NCBI RefSeq assembly: GCF_033705735.1
Contig: NZ_CP131131.1
Location: 434,001-498,000, forward strand
Source: Shinella zoogloeoides
GTDB taxonomy: Bacteria > Pseudomonadota > Alphaproteobacteria > Rhizobiales > Rhizobiaceae
Direction of reading: 5' to 3'
DNA length: 64,000 nt
The notes under the pieces were generated by a model. That model made no database searches. It saw only the letters and a program-made list of their open reading frames with translations, and was not told the origin of the DNA. Shown one piece after another: positions 16,371-25,097 of the stretch (position 1 is the first letter of the stretch; every line of letters begins with the position of its first letter). The translations under genes were made by a program, and so were the position numbers.

Positions 16371-16865
16371 ATGACGTCGCGCGCTTTGGAGATCGCCAGA
16401 CTATACGAGAAGGAGCATGGGCGTCTGCGCGCTTTCGTGCGCCGGATCGTCGGTAATCCGGCTGCGGCGGAAGATGTGGTTCAGCAAGTCTTCGCCAATA
16501 TTCTTGGAAAAGCGGAACAACCGGTTGCCCCGAATGCGGCCTATGTCACTCAGGCGGTGCGAAACCTTGCGCTCAATCATCTGCGTGACACGCGTCGGCG
16601 CGGAGATATCGAGCAGGCGGGGCTCGATCTGGAACTGATCGCCGATACGAAGCCGTCTCCCGAGACAATCGCGCTCTACCGTAGTGAGCTGCGGCGGCTG
16701 CTGGAGGCCGTGGCCGCCTTGCCGCCGCGTCGGCGGGAAGCCTTCGTGATGAACCGCATCGAAGGGCTTTCCTATGACGAGGTGGCAAGCCGCATGGGCA
16801 TATCGCGCAATACCGTGATTACCCAGATCGTTGCGGCGCTCGCCGAACTTGACCGCCGGCTCTAA
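16371..16865 (+). CDS. ECF sigma factor, FecI-like (module 2)
   Basis: 164 residues with sigma region 2 (FVRRIVGNPAAAEDVVQQVF, YVTQAVRNLALNHLRDTRRR) and region 4 (LPPRRREAFVMNRIEGLSYD, EVASRMGISRNTVITQIVAA). It is the first gene of the longest co-directional run in the window. By family rule it directs RNA polymerase to the receptor-gene promoter when released by the FecR-like protein encoded next. An AT-rich upstream region carries an IRO-box-like palindrome, giving a two-layer control (iron repression plus ligand induction) by inference. Confidence 0.9.
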   Translation: MTSRALEIARLYEKEHGRLRAFVRRIVGNPAAAEDVVQQVFANILGKAEQPVAPNAAYVTQAVRNLALNHLRDTRRRGDIEQAGLDLELIADTKPSPETIALYRSELRRLLEAVAALPPRRREAFVMNRIEGLSYDEVASRMGISRNTVITQIVAALAELDRRL

Positions 16866-16943
16866 AAAATACCCGCTGTCGGTCATTGGTTCCGGCGCGT
16901 GAAGTGTTTTAGGAGTGAAGGCAGACGCCCCTGCGGAAACAGC

Positions 16944-17873
16944 ATGACGGACCCCGAGACAGACCCGATCTATCACGAAGCCCTCAAATGGCTCGTCCGG
17001 ATGAAGGACGACAAGGCGAATGCGCAGGACCGGCACGCCTTCACGGCCTGGCTCGCCGCGAGCCCGGCCAATGTCGCGGCCTTCGAGCGGGCGTCGCGGC
17101 TATGGGACCGCTTTGATATCGTTAAGCCGGAATATGACCGCATGCGCGCGTCGGGCGGGCTCAGCCGCCGCACCTTGATGCTCGGCGGCTTTGCCATCCT
17201 CGCTGTGGGATCCGGCGGCTACGTTCTTTCCCGGCCCGGCTTCTTTGCTGACCATGCGACCGATGTTGCGGAACGACGGACATTGCAGCTTGCTGATGGC
17301 AGCGTCGTCGAACTCGGCAGCTATTCCGCTCTGTCCGTGCAGTTCAATGACCGGGAGCGGCGCATTGTGCTTCACCGCGGCGAGGCGTTCTTCCAGGTGG
17401 CGCCGGATCAGGGACGCCCCTTCATCGTCGAAGCCGGTCCGGGAGCCACGCAGGCACTCGGGACGGCCTTCGACATCAAGCTTGCGGATGACGCTGTTAC
17501 GGTGTCGGTAACCGAACATGCAGTCGCCGTGGCGCTTGATGCCGGCAGGACCGTCGCTGTCGATGAAGGCTGGCAGGTGAGCTACAGCGCAAATGGGATC
17601 GGCGCGCCCAAGGCGGTGGACGGAGAGCAGGTCACTGCCTGGCGCAAGGACAGGATCGTCTTCGAAGACGTTCCGCTGCGGCGCGTCCTGCGCGAGCTGG
17701 AACGCTACCGGCGCGGCCGCATCCTACTCATGGATGACAGTATCGGCGACATGCCCGTCACCGCGATCTTCGAGACGCGGCAGGCCGAACAGGCCCTGCG
17801 GACGATCGCCGAAACCTTGTCGATCCGCGTCCTGAATCCCGGCGGCTTCGTCGCTGTCGTCTACCGCCGCTAG
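16944..17873 (+). CDS. FecR-like anti-sigma / sigma regulator (module 2)
   Basis: 309 residues from the ATG at 16944 (the frame is open from 16899). The N-terminal DUF4880-type domain (YHEALKWLVRMKDDKANAQD) is followed by one membrane helix (LMLGGFAILAVGSGGYVLS), the FecR domain (QLADGSVVELGSYSALSVQF, QALGTAFDIKL) and a C-terminal domain (FEDVPLRRVLRELERYRRGR). It lies between its sigma factor and an STN-bearing receptor. It should sit in the inner membrane with the C-terminal part in the periplasm contacting the receptor. Confidence 0.9.
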   Translation: MTDPETDPIYHEALKWLVRMKDDKANAQDRHAFTAWLAASPANVAAFERASRLWDRFDIVKPEYDRMRASGGLSRRTLMLGGFAILAVGSGGYVLSRPGFFADHATDVAERRTLQLADGSVVELGSYSALSVQFNDRERRIVLHRGEAFFQVAPDQGRPFIVEAGPGATQALGTAFDIKLADDAVTVSVTEHAVAVALDAGRTVAVDEGWQVSYSANGIGAPKAVDGEQVTAWRKDRIVFEDVPLRRVLRELERYRRGRILLMDDSIGDMPVTAIFETRQAEQALRTIAETLSIRVLNPGGFVAVVYRR

Positions 17874-18006
17874 TCCGAAAATAATTTGCGCTATCGATCA
17901 TTAGTCAGCCCTCGCCGGGTGTCTTTTTTCATGAGGGGCGCTCGATGGGCGCCTCCGCATGACAAATACGCCTGCTGTGGCAGGCCCATTGACGAGAGGT
18001 GATGCC

Positions 18007-20571
18007 ATGGGGGCTGGATGGGGAACGGCAGGCGCGGGCGCTTGCGGTGAGCGCAAGCAACGCAGATCGGGGAGTGTTGCTCTCGTGATGATGACGAGCG
18101 GACTGGCCATAGCGGCCTCGCTCTACATGCCGGCCCATGCGCAGACGCCGACATCCGGTCGTACCGCGCGGGCGGCCGCATTCGCCATTCCCGCTCAGCC
18201 CTTGTCGAGCGCTCTGGTGCAGTTCGCCAATGCAACCGGCATTCAGCTTTTCTACGACGCCAATCTGGTTCGCGGTAAAAGCTCGGGCGGGGCGCAGGGG
18301 GCGCTGAGCCGCTCGGATGCGCTGAACAGGATATTGGCGGGCACAGGCCTCGTGACCCGCATCAACGGCAATACGGTGACGATTGTCGATCCGGTCGCCG
18401 CCGGGGCCGTCGGTAGCGCGGTTGACGGCTCGACTGCGCTCGAAACCATCACGGTCGGGGGCAGCGCAACCACCGAAGGCAGCAATTCCTATACGACCAG
18501 CGAGAGCACGATAGGCAAGACATCGGAGAGTCTGCGCGAGACGCCGCAATCGGTGACCGTCATTACGTCAAGGCAGATTCAGGATCGTGGCATTACCACC
18601 CTTGCCGAGGCGCTTGATACGGCAACAGGCGTGACCGTGACGCCTGACCAGTATTATGGCAGCGGGCGCTTTTTCTCGCGCGGGTTCGAAATCAATAACA
18701 TCCGGGTCGATGGCGGGGCCGTGGGCGTGACGAGCGCTTTCGACACGATCTCGGCAGTCGATCTTGTGAAATATGACCGGGTCGAAGTTCTGCGCGGCGC
18801 CGATGGTCTTTATTCCGGCAATGGCGAAGCTGGAGGGGTGATTAGCCTCGCCCGCAAGCGCCCGCTCGATACATTCCAGGCATCGGGCGAACTGTCGGCC
18901 GGAAGCTGGAACACGGTCAAGTCCGTCTTCGACGTAACCGGGCCATTGACGCAGGGCGACGGCCTGCGTGGACGCTTCGTAGGCGCTTTCGATCGTACCG
19001 ATGCTTTCTACGATATCAGCGACAGCCGGAACCTTGCGCTCTATGGCGTGCTCGAAGCCGACGTGACCGACAATACGAGCGTCATGCTCGGTGGGAGCTA
19101 CGACAAGAAGGACAGCACGCCCTGGACGGTGGGCTTGCCGCGCTATGCCGACGGCTCGGCGATTGATTTTCCGATATCCACCAGCCTCGGGACGGATTGG
19201 AGCTATCTTCACCATGAGAACTGGGAGGTGTTCGGTGAAGTCAAACACGTATTTGATAACGGTTGGACATGGACCACGACCGGATCCTATGCCGGCCACA
19301 AATACGATGCCAAATATGGTTTCGTGACAGGGGTGGTCGACCCGGTCACGAAGGATGGCTTGTCCTACAACGGCTCCTACAATTGGGGCGACGGCTATCA
19401 GGTTCAGCTCGACACGCATGTGGACGGCGCGTTCGAAGCCTTCGGTCGAGAGCACGAAATCGTCGTCGGGCTGGATTACTCGAAGCACAGCTCCAATGTA
19501 AGACGCGGCGAATTCGCCGGACCTGCCGTCAATCTCGACGATCTCAAATCGTCCTATTGGTCGGACAGCGATACCCCCGCGTTCCCCTCCGACTATTACT
19601 TCAATTTCTACCCCTACGGAGAAGAGCATTATGGCGCCTATGCGCGCGGCCGGTTCGAGATCGCCGACCCGCTGCACGTCATCGTCGGCGCGCGATATGG
19701 CAACTATGGCATGACGTTCCATCGGGCGAGCTACAATCGCGATGGCTCGGTGAACTGGACGGAGGCGCTCGACTATAATGACAACGGCGTGCTGACGCCG
19801 TTTGGCGCGGTGACCTACGACATCACCGACCAGTGGACGGCCTATGCAAGCTATGCCGATATCTACAAGTCGCAGGCGCACTATCTCAGGGGACCTGAAC
19901 CCGGCACGCCATTGGAGCCGGTGACCGGCCGAACTTACGAAGTGGGCCTGAAGGGCGAACTTCTGAATAGTGGCCTCAACACCGGCATCGCACTCTATCA
20001 CACGACGAGGAATGGTGAGGCGGTTTACGATCCGACGTTCACCGGCGCCTACAATCCCGACAATGGCAGCAGTTGCTGCTACACGGCATCGGGCGACGTC
20101 GTCAGCCGGGGTATCGATCTTGAGATGAGCGGCGAGGTTGTCGACGGTCTTCAGCTGTTTGCCGGTTACACGCTGAACATTAATGAAAACAAAGGGGCGG
20201 ACACGTTCTACGGCGCTATCACTCCAAAGCACCTCGTGAAACTGTGGGCCGCCTACAATCTGCCGGGCGAATATTCAGCCTGGACGCTGGGCGCCGGTGT
20301 GCGTGCCCAGAGCAGGACGACCGTGAAGGGTACCGAGTATGTTTCCGACGGTGCCGGTGGCTCGATCGGTATCCCCTACACCTTGTCCCAAGGGGCCTAC
20401 GCGGTTGCGGATGTTAGCCTCCGCTATGACGTCAATGCAACCACGTCAGTGACCCTCAACGTCAACAACCTGTTCAACGAGAAGTACTTTTCGCAACTGG
20501 GTTCTCTGGCGAAGAACAACGTCTATGGCGAGCCGCGAAACTTCCTCCTGACGCTGCGTAGCACCTTCTGA
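18007..20571 (+). CDS. TonB-dependent siderophore receptor with STN signalling domain (module 2)
   Basis: About 854 residues from the ATG at 18007 (site GAGAGGTG upstream; the frame opens at 17959). A long signal region (MMTSGLAIAASLYMPAHAQ) precedes an STN domain (AAFAIPAQPLSSALVQFANA to GNTVTIVDP). The TonB box is LETITVGG. The plug has LRETPQSVTVITSRQIQDRG and DRVEVLRGADGLYSGNGEAG. The barrel ends GEPRNFLLTLRSTF. It is an FpvA/FhuE-class transducer. The unusual feature is its context: seven genes for a PepSY protein, small exported proteins and a metal ABC transporter follow it. Confidence 0.93.
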   Translation: MGAGWGTAGAGACGERKQRRSGSVALVMMTSGLAIAASLYMPAHAQTPTSGRTARAAAFAIPAQPLSSALVQFANATGIQLFYDANLVRGKSSGGAQGALSRSDALNRILAGTGLVTRINGNTVTIVDPVAAGAVGSAVDGSTALETITVGGSATTEGSNSYTTSESTIGKTSESLRETPQSVTVITSRQIQDRGITTLAEALDTATGVTVTPDQYYGSGRFFSRGFEINNIRVDGGAVGVTSAFDTISAVDLVKYDRVEVLRGADGLYSGNGEAGGVISLARKRPLDTFQASGELSAGSWNTVKSVFDVTGPLTQGDGLRGRFVGAFDRTDAFYDISDSRNLALYGVLEADVTDNTSVMLGGSYDKKDSTPWTVGLPRYADGSAIDFPISTSLGTDWSYLHHENWEVFGEVKHVFDNGWTWTTTGSYAGHKYDAKYGFVTGVVDPVTKDGLSYNGSYNWGDGYQVQLDTHVDGAFEAFGREHEIVVGLDYSKHSSNVRRGEFAGPAVNLDDLKSSYWSDSDTPAFPSDYYFNFYPYGEEHYGAYARGRFEIADPLHVIVGARYGNYGMTFHRASYNRDGSVNWTEALDYNDNGVLTPFGAVTYDITDQWTAYASYADIYKSQAHYLRGPEPGTPLEPVTGRTYEVGLKGELLNSGLNTGIALYHTTRNGEAVYDPTFTGAYNPDNGSSCCYTASGDVVSRGIDLEMSGEVVDGLQLFAGYTLNINENKGADTFYGAITPKHLVKLWAAYNLPGEYSAWTLGAGVRAQSRTTVKGTEYVSDGAGGSIGIPYTLSQGAYAVADVSLRYDVNATTSVTLNVNNLFNEKYFSQLGSLAKNNVYGEPRNFLLTLRSTF

Positions 20572-20581
20572 CAAGAGCCGG

Positions 20582-20609
20582 GACGGCGGTCGTGGTATCG
20601 GCCGCCGTC
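20582..20609 (+). terminator. Hairpin after receptor 2
   Basis: GACGGCGG (20582-20589) pairs with CCGCCGTC (20602-20609) over a 12-base loop, directly after the receptor stop and 100 bases before the PepSY gene. It may attenuate rather than end transcription, because the downstream genes have no obvious promoter. Confidence 0.45.
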
Positions 20610-20713
20610 ATATTGGAAAATTATTTCACTTTTGGAGGTGGGACACGGCTGGCCTCTGTTCGTCTAATACAGGAGAGCCACTGTCCACTTATGATCTTGG
20701 AAGTCTGGAATTG

Positions 20714-21919
20714 ATGGAAACGACACGGCCGGCGAAGGAAAAGAAGAAGGCGACGCGCCTGTGGTTGATCGTCCATAGTTGGTTGGCCTTGCCGCTCTGG
20801 GTGTTGATCTTCTTCGTTTGTCTGACGGGAACGATCGCCACGGTGAGCCAGGAAATCGTCTGGCTGGCCAAACCGGAGGTGCGGGCGAACCGGCCGACAT
20901 CCGATGCCGTGCCCTTGGGCTATGACGCCATCCTCGCAGCCGTCGAGGAGGCCGAGCCCGGCGTGGCGGTGAGCTTCATCTCGCGGCCGGTCAAATCGAT
21001 CTTCGCGCTGGACGTCTTCGTGAGCTACCCGGACGGGCGCACGCGCTCGCTCTTCGTCAATCCGTATACGGGGGCGATCCAGGGTGTGGGCGGTGTGTTC
21101 GATTTCCGCTATTTCATGCGTGCGCTGCACGGCTGGCTGCTCGTGCCCTTCGTCGGCGCAACGAGTTGGGGGTGGTATCTGGTATCCGCCCTGTCCATCC
21201 CGATGCTGGGGTCGCTCGTGACAGGGCTTGTGGTCTACAAGAAATTCTGGCGCGGTTATCTCAATCCGCGCCTGCGATTGCGCAATGGCGCGCGTATCTT
21301 CTGGGGCGATTTCCATCGTCTCGCCGGTATCTGGTCGGTGCCGTTCATTGCCATCATGGCGGTGACGGCAGGGTGGTTCCTGATCCAGCAGATCCTTGCG
21401 GACAACAACATCACCGTATCGACGGCGGGTGTCCCGCCCGTCGTGGCGCGCGAAGACGTTCCGGCCGAAGGCGGCGCGAAGGCACCCTGGATTTCGCTCG
21501 ACCGGGCAGGCGAACTGGTGCGGGAGAAATTTCCGGATCTGAGCCCGGATTTCGTCTCGCTGCCGAGCAATGCCTTCAGTCACATCGTCGTTGGCGGGCG
21601 GGGGGCCTATCCGCTGATCTTCGAGACGGCCAACGTCAACCCCTACAACGGCAAGGTCGAATGGGCGCGCCGCGTCTCCGACCGTTCGGCGCTCGAACTC
21701 GTGACCGAGAGCATGCGTCCGCTCCACACCGGTGATTTCGCGGGCCTCTGGCTGAAGCTTGTCTATTTCCTCTTTGGGCTGCTGCTCACCATGATGGTGT
21801 TCTCCGGCATGATGATCTGGTTGAAGCGCACGGCGCTTGCGACGGCCAAGCTGGTGCGTGACATCAGCGCGGATCGATCCCTGCCATCAGTTGACGGTGT
21901 GCGGGAGGCTGCGGAATGA
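20714..21919 (+). CDS. PepSY-associated transmembrane protein (PiuB-like)
   Basis: 401 residues. The N-terminal membrane helix (LPLWVLIFFVCLTGTIATVS), a periplasmic PepSY-like region (FVSYPDGRTRSLFVNPYTGA), a pair of central helices around HGWLLVPFVGATSWGW, the GDFHRLAGIWSVPFIAIMAV helix and a C-terminal helix (LVYFLFGLLLTMMVFSGMMI) match the PepSY_TM family. Members accompany siderophore receptors and several are ferric-siderophore reductases or iron-uptake accessories. Conserved histidines before helices (HSW, HGW, HRL, HTGDFAGLWLK) could bind heme. It overlaps the next gene (ATGA). Confidence 0.85.
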   Translation: METTRPAKEKKKATRLWLIVHSWLALPLWVLIFFVCLTGTIATVSQEIVWLAKPEVRANRPTSDAVPLGYDAILAAVEEAEPGVAVSFISRPVKSIFALDVFVSYPDGRTRSLFVNPYTGAIQGVGGVFDFRYFMRALHGWLLVPFVGATSWGWYLVSALSIPMLGSLVTGLVVYKKFWRGYLNPRLRLRNGARIFWGDFHRLAGIWSVPFIAIMAVTAGWFLIQQILADNNITVSTAGVPPVVAREDVPAEGGAKAPWISLDRAGELVREKFPDLSPDFVSLPSNAFSHIVVGGRGAYPLIFETANVNPYNGKVEWARRVSDRSALELVTESMRPLHTGDFAGLWLKLVYFLFGLLLTMMVFSGMMIWLKRTALATAKLVRDISADRSLPSVDGVREAAE

Positions 21920-22494
21920 CGGGCGCGAAGGTCAAGACGAACCCGCATGCCGGCCTTCCCGGCGGGCGGCATCGCTGGTGCTTTCATCTGAGCGCGCTGC
22001 TGCTTGTTATCCCCATCTTGCTCGGCCCGAAATTTTTTCGGGAAGAGGCGTTGTTCTTCGGCGATTCCGGTCTCGGCCAGCGGGAGCTCGGCGAGAAGGC
22101 GATTGGTCCCTGGCATGTGCATATTGCGGAATACATGACCAGCGCGCCGACCGATCAGGGCCTTGCCGGTCACATGAAGACCTTCGCGATCCGCTGGAAC
22201 CCCGGGGATGCGGATCATATCAAGGCGAGCTATTTCCGGATCGGAAAGCCGCGCTCGCTACGTGCCGCCGGCGTCGTCCTGTCGGGCGGTCCCTATCGCC
22301 AGATGGCGGATGTGCCAATCCCCGAGCGCGCGAAACCCGCCGATGCCCTGTGGCTTACCGTCGAAGGATGGGACGGCACGGTGCATCAGGCGGCTATCTC
22401 CCTCGATGAAGCATCCCCCGCCACAATCGTGTGGCTGAAACAGCGCGGAGAGACGCGATGCGAAACCGAATTTTTTGGCTCGCTGCCGTGCTGA
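21916..22494 (+). CDS. Membrane-anchored protein of unknown function
   Basis: 192 residues with one N-terminal hydrophobic segment (FHLSALLLVIPILLGPKFF) and a soluble remainder, presumably periplasmic. Notable pieces are GPWHVHIAEYMTSAPTDQG and KTFAIRWNPGDADHIKASYF, which contain several histidines. I do not recognise a family. It starts inside the PepSY stop codon and its 3' end overlaps the next gene by 37 bases, so it belongs to the metal-uptake operon. A metal-handling or assembly role for the PepSY/ABC machinery is inference only. Confidence 0.7.
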   Translation: MTGAKVKTNPHAGLPGGRHRWCFHLSALLLVIPILLGPKFFREEALFFGDSGLGQRELGEKAIGPWHVHIAEYMTSAPTDQGLAGHMKTFAIRWNPGDADHIKASYFRIGKPRSLRAAGVVLSGGPYRQMADVPIPERAKPADALWLTVEGWDGTVHQAAISLDEASPATIVWLKQRGETRCETEFFGSLPC

Positions 22495-22781
22495 CCGCAG
22501 TGATCGCCTCGCCGGCTTCGGCTCACTACCCCTACTGCACTTGTGCGCTTGAGGATGGCAAGGTGGCCTGCAAGGGCGGCTTTTCGGACGGAACGGGCGC
22601 CGAGGGTGTGACGCTTGACGTCATCTCCTATGACGAGCAGATATTGGTTCCCGGCAAGTTCGGGTCCGATTCCGTCGTGCGCTTCGACCGGCCATCCGGC
22701 GAATTCTACGTGCTCTTCGATGCCGGTCCCGGCCATGTCGTGGAAGTGGACTGGCGGGATATTGACGGGCTCGCCCCATGA
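22458..22781 (+). CDS. Small exported protein, HYPYCTC motif, unknown function
   Basis: 107 residues. A clear signal peptide (IFWLAAVLTAVIASPASA) is followed at once by HYPYCTCALEDGKVACKGG. The three cysteines and a histidine near the mature N-terminus suggest metal or disulfide chemistry. The rest (SDSVVRFDRPSGEFYVLFDA) resembles a small beta domain. The start at 22458 follows GGAGAG and lies inside the previous gene. It looks like a periplasmic accessory of the adjacent transporter. No family name can be given. Confidence 0.72.
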   Translation: MRNRIFWLAAVLTAVIASPASAHYPYCTCALEDGKVACKGGFSDGTGAEGVTLDVISYDEQILVPGKFGSDSVVRFDRPSGEFYVLFDAGPGHVVEVDWRDIDGLAP

Positions 22782-23386
22782 CCCTGGAGAATGGTAAGCG
22801 TGTCCTCGTCCGCCCTGCCGGTGCCGAGCGGGAGACGCTCTTCGTCATGTTGCTCTGTGTCGCCATCGTGCTTGTCGCGGGAACGGTGGTTAGCCTGCGC
22901 ACGCGCGCGCCGGACGTGGTGTCGATTGCCGAATGGCAGGTCGATGCCCGCGATGGGCTGACGGCGGCCGAGCAGGGTCTCAATGCGGATATGAAGGTGG
23001 CAGCGGACGAGATCGCCTCCGTGCTTGCCGCCGGCAGCGTGCCGACGCCGGAAGAGCTTGCCGAGGAGGCACTGCCACCCTTTACCAAGGATGCGACGAG
23101 CAAGGGACGCGGCGATCATGTCTGGAGCCTGGTGCCGGCCGATAGTGCATTTGCCGGCTGGCTCGGTACGACGGCATCGGCCGAGACCGCCGGCTCGCTG
23201 CTTCTGCGCATCGCGACGGCCGAAGATGGGCATGGGCACGCTGAGGAGGGTGCTTCTTCCGTCTGGCTGTACCGTTCAGCGGATGCTGCCGTTTCCGGCT
23301 TGTCCAACGAGGCATTGATCGCTTCCGGTTGGAAGGAAATCGTCAGCCGCTACGATGCATCAGTGACACGAGGAGCCGACCAATGA
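22778..23386 (+). CDS. Membrane-anchored protein, DUF6162-like
   Basis: 202 residues with one N-terminal transmembrane helix (LFVMLLCVAIVLVAGTVVSL) and a periplasmic domain (SIAEWQVDARDGLTAAEQGL, VPTPEELAEEALPPFTKDAT). Near the end is a His-containing segment, AEDGHGHAEEG, which may bind metal. It resembles the uncharacterised DUF6162 proteins encoded beside zinc/manganese-type ABC genes; that family link is from memory and moderate. It is flanked by four-base overlaps with both neighbours, so it is tightly coupled to the substrate-binding protein gene. Confidence 0.7.
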   Translation: MTLENGKRVLVRPAGAERETLFVMLLCVAIVLVAGTVVSLRTRAPDVVSIAEWQVDARDGLTAAEQGLNADMKVAADEIASVLAAGSVPTPEELAEEALPPFTKDATSKGRGDHVWSLVPADSAFAGWLGTTASAETAGSLLLRIATAEDGHGHAEEGASSVWLYRSADAAVSGLSNEALIASGWKEIVSRYDASVTRGADQ

Positions 23387-24342
23387 CGTTTCTCCTCTCG
23401 CGGCGCACGCTCTTGGCGGGTGCGATGGCCCTCTCCCTTTCCACTGCGCAGGCCGCAACTCCCGCAGCCGCGAGGAAGCTCAGGGTCGGCGTGACGCTGC
23501 ACCCCTACTATTCCTATGTCGCCAATATCGTCGGCGACAAGGCCGAGGTGGTGCCGCTCATCCCGGTCGGGTTCAATCCGCACGCCTACGAGCCGCGTGC
23601 CGAGGATATCCGCCAGATCGGTACGCTCGACGTGGTGGTGCTGAACGGTATCGGCCATGACGACTTCGCCGAACGCATGATCGCGGCTTCGGAGAAACCG
23701 TCCATCCCGATCATCGAAGCCAATCGCGACGTGCCGCTGCTGGCAGCCGTCGGTGGCGTTTCGAGCCGCATGGGCAACAGCCGCACGATTTCCGGCCAGG
23801 TGGTCAATTCGCACACCTTCCTGTCGATTGCCGGTGCCATCCAGCAGGTCCAGACGATTGCCCGCGAGCTTGGCAAGCTCGATCCGGATAATGCCGCCGA
23901 CTATACGAACAATGCCCGCGTCTATGCGAAGCGCCTGCGGAAAATCCGGGCTGCAGCACTCTCCGAACTCACCGCGATGCCCGGCGCCAGCTTCCGTGTC
24001 GCGACGATCCATGGTGCCTACGACTACCTGTTGCGCGAGTTCGGCCTCGAGGTGACGGCGGTGGTCGAGCCGGCGCATGGCATCGAACCCAGCCCGGCGC
24101 AGCTTGCAAAGACCATCGACGCGATCAAAGCGCTCGACGTGAAGGTCATCTTCTCCGAGCTGAATTTTCCCTCGACCTATGTCGAGACCATCGAGCGCGA
24201 GACGGGCATCAGGCTCTATTCGCTTTCCCACATCATCTACGGCGATTACCGGTCGGAAAAGTTTGAGGTCGAGATGGCCGAAAACTTTTCGACGGTGGTG
24301 AAGGCGATCCGCGAACAGGGCGGCGCGGAGGCGGGCCCGTGA
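23383..24342 (+). CDS. Metal ABC transporter substrate-binding protein (ZnuA/TroA-like)
   Basis: 319 residues. A signal peptide (TLLAGAMALSLSTAQA) is followed by a cluster A-I fold: RVGVTLHPYYSYVANIVGDK, PVGFNPHAYEPRAEDIRQI (first metal His), VVLNGIGHDDFAERM, VNSHTFLSIAGAIQQVQTIA (second His), and late ligands in VVEPAHGIEPSPAQL and IFSELNFPSTYVE. The family carries Zn2+, Mn2+ or Fe2+, and the metal cannot be decided from sequence alone. It has no long His-rich loop of the ZnuA type. It overlaps its neighbours by four bases each. Confidence 0.88.
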   Translation: MTFLLSRRTLLAGAMALSLSTAQAATPAAARKLRVGVTLHPYYSYVANIVGDKAEVVPLIPVGFNPHAYEPRAEDIRQIGTLDVVVLNGIGHDDFAERMIAASEKPSIPIIEANRDVPLLAAVGGVSSRMGNSRTISGQVVNSHTFLSIAGAIQQVQTIARELGKLDPDNAADYTNNARVYAKRLRKIRAAALSELTAMPGASFRVATIHGAYDYLLREFGLEVTAVVEPAHGIEPSPAQLAKTIDAIKALDVKVIFSELNFPSTYVETIERETGIRLYSLSHIIYGDYRSEKFEVEMAENFSTVVKAIREQGGAEAGP

Positions 24343-25097
24343 ATGCATTCATCCCACAGCCTGTGCCTTCCGGAACGGTTGTTCGATCAGGTCCTGCCAT
24401 CGTGTTCGACCGGGTCTCGCTGGTGCTTGGGCGCACCGAGGTTCTCTCCGACGTCTCACTTCGGGGCGAACCGGGTACGGTGCATGCAATTGTCGGCCCC
24501 AATGGAGGGGGCAAGTCCTCGCTGATCCGCTGCCTGCTCGGCCAGGCGCCGCATACGGGCGCGATCGCCATCGACTGGCCGCGCGAGCCGGGCCGGATCA
24601 GCTATGTTCCGCAGGCGCTGGAGTTCGACCGCGGTCTGCCGATGACGGTCATGGATTTTCTGGCTGCCCTCGTGGCGAACCGGCCGGCGTTCCTGTCGCC
24701 GAAAGCATCGGTTAAGGCGATGATTCTTGCAGCGCTGGCTGAGGTTGGCATGGAGGGCAAGGCCGGGCGGCGCATGGGGGCCCTTTCCGGCGGAGAGCGC
24801 CAGCGTGTGATGATGGCACAGGGCCTGATGCCGGCGCCTGATCTCCTCGTGCTTGACGAACCGATGGCAGCGCTCGATGAGGCGGGCGCGCGGATTTTCG
24901 AAAGACTGATCAACGTCCTGAAGGCGCGCGGTACCACGATCCTCTGGGTCGAACATGACCTTGCCGCCGTCCGGCGGCTCGCCGGCCGCGTGACCGGCCT
25001 CAGCCGCACCGTGCTTTTCGATGGTCCGCCGGAGGCGGAGCTGACCCCGGAACGGGCGCTGGCGCTGTTCTCGCACCGGGCGGGAGGTGCGGCATGA
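24339..25097 (+). CDS. Metal ABC transporter ATP-binding protein (ZnuC-like)
   Basis: 252 residues. Walker A is GPNGGGKSSL, the Q-loop region is SYVPQALEFDR, the signature LSGGERQRVMMAQ, Walker B LLVLDEPMAALD and the H-loop WVEHDL. It is complete. It energises import through the permease encoded immediately after, with which it overlaps by four bases. The group is cluster A-I metal importers (Zn, Mn, Fe). Confidence 0.92.
   Translation: MNAFIPQPVPSGTVVRSGPAIVFDRVSLVLGRTEVLSDVSLRGEPGTVHAIVGPNGGGKSSLIRCLLGQAPHTGAIAIDWPREPGRISYVPQALEFDRGLPMTVMDFLAALVANRPAFLSPKASVKAMILAALAEVGMEGKAGRRMGALSGGERQRVMMAQGLMPAPDLLVLDEPMAALDEAGARIFERLINVLKARGTTILWVEHDLAAVRRLAGRVTGLSRTVLFDGPPEAELTPERALALFSHRAGGAA

Noticed and set aside
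23383..24342. Assignment of the ABC importer specifically to zinc (znuABC)
   Set aside because: The binding protein lacks the long His-rich loop of ZnuA and the operon context suggests iron; the metal cannot be decided from sequence, so no znu symbols were given.
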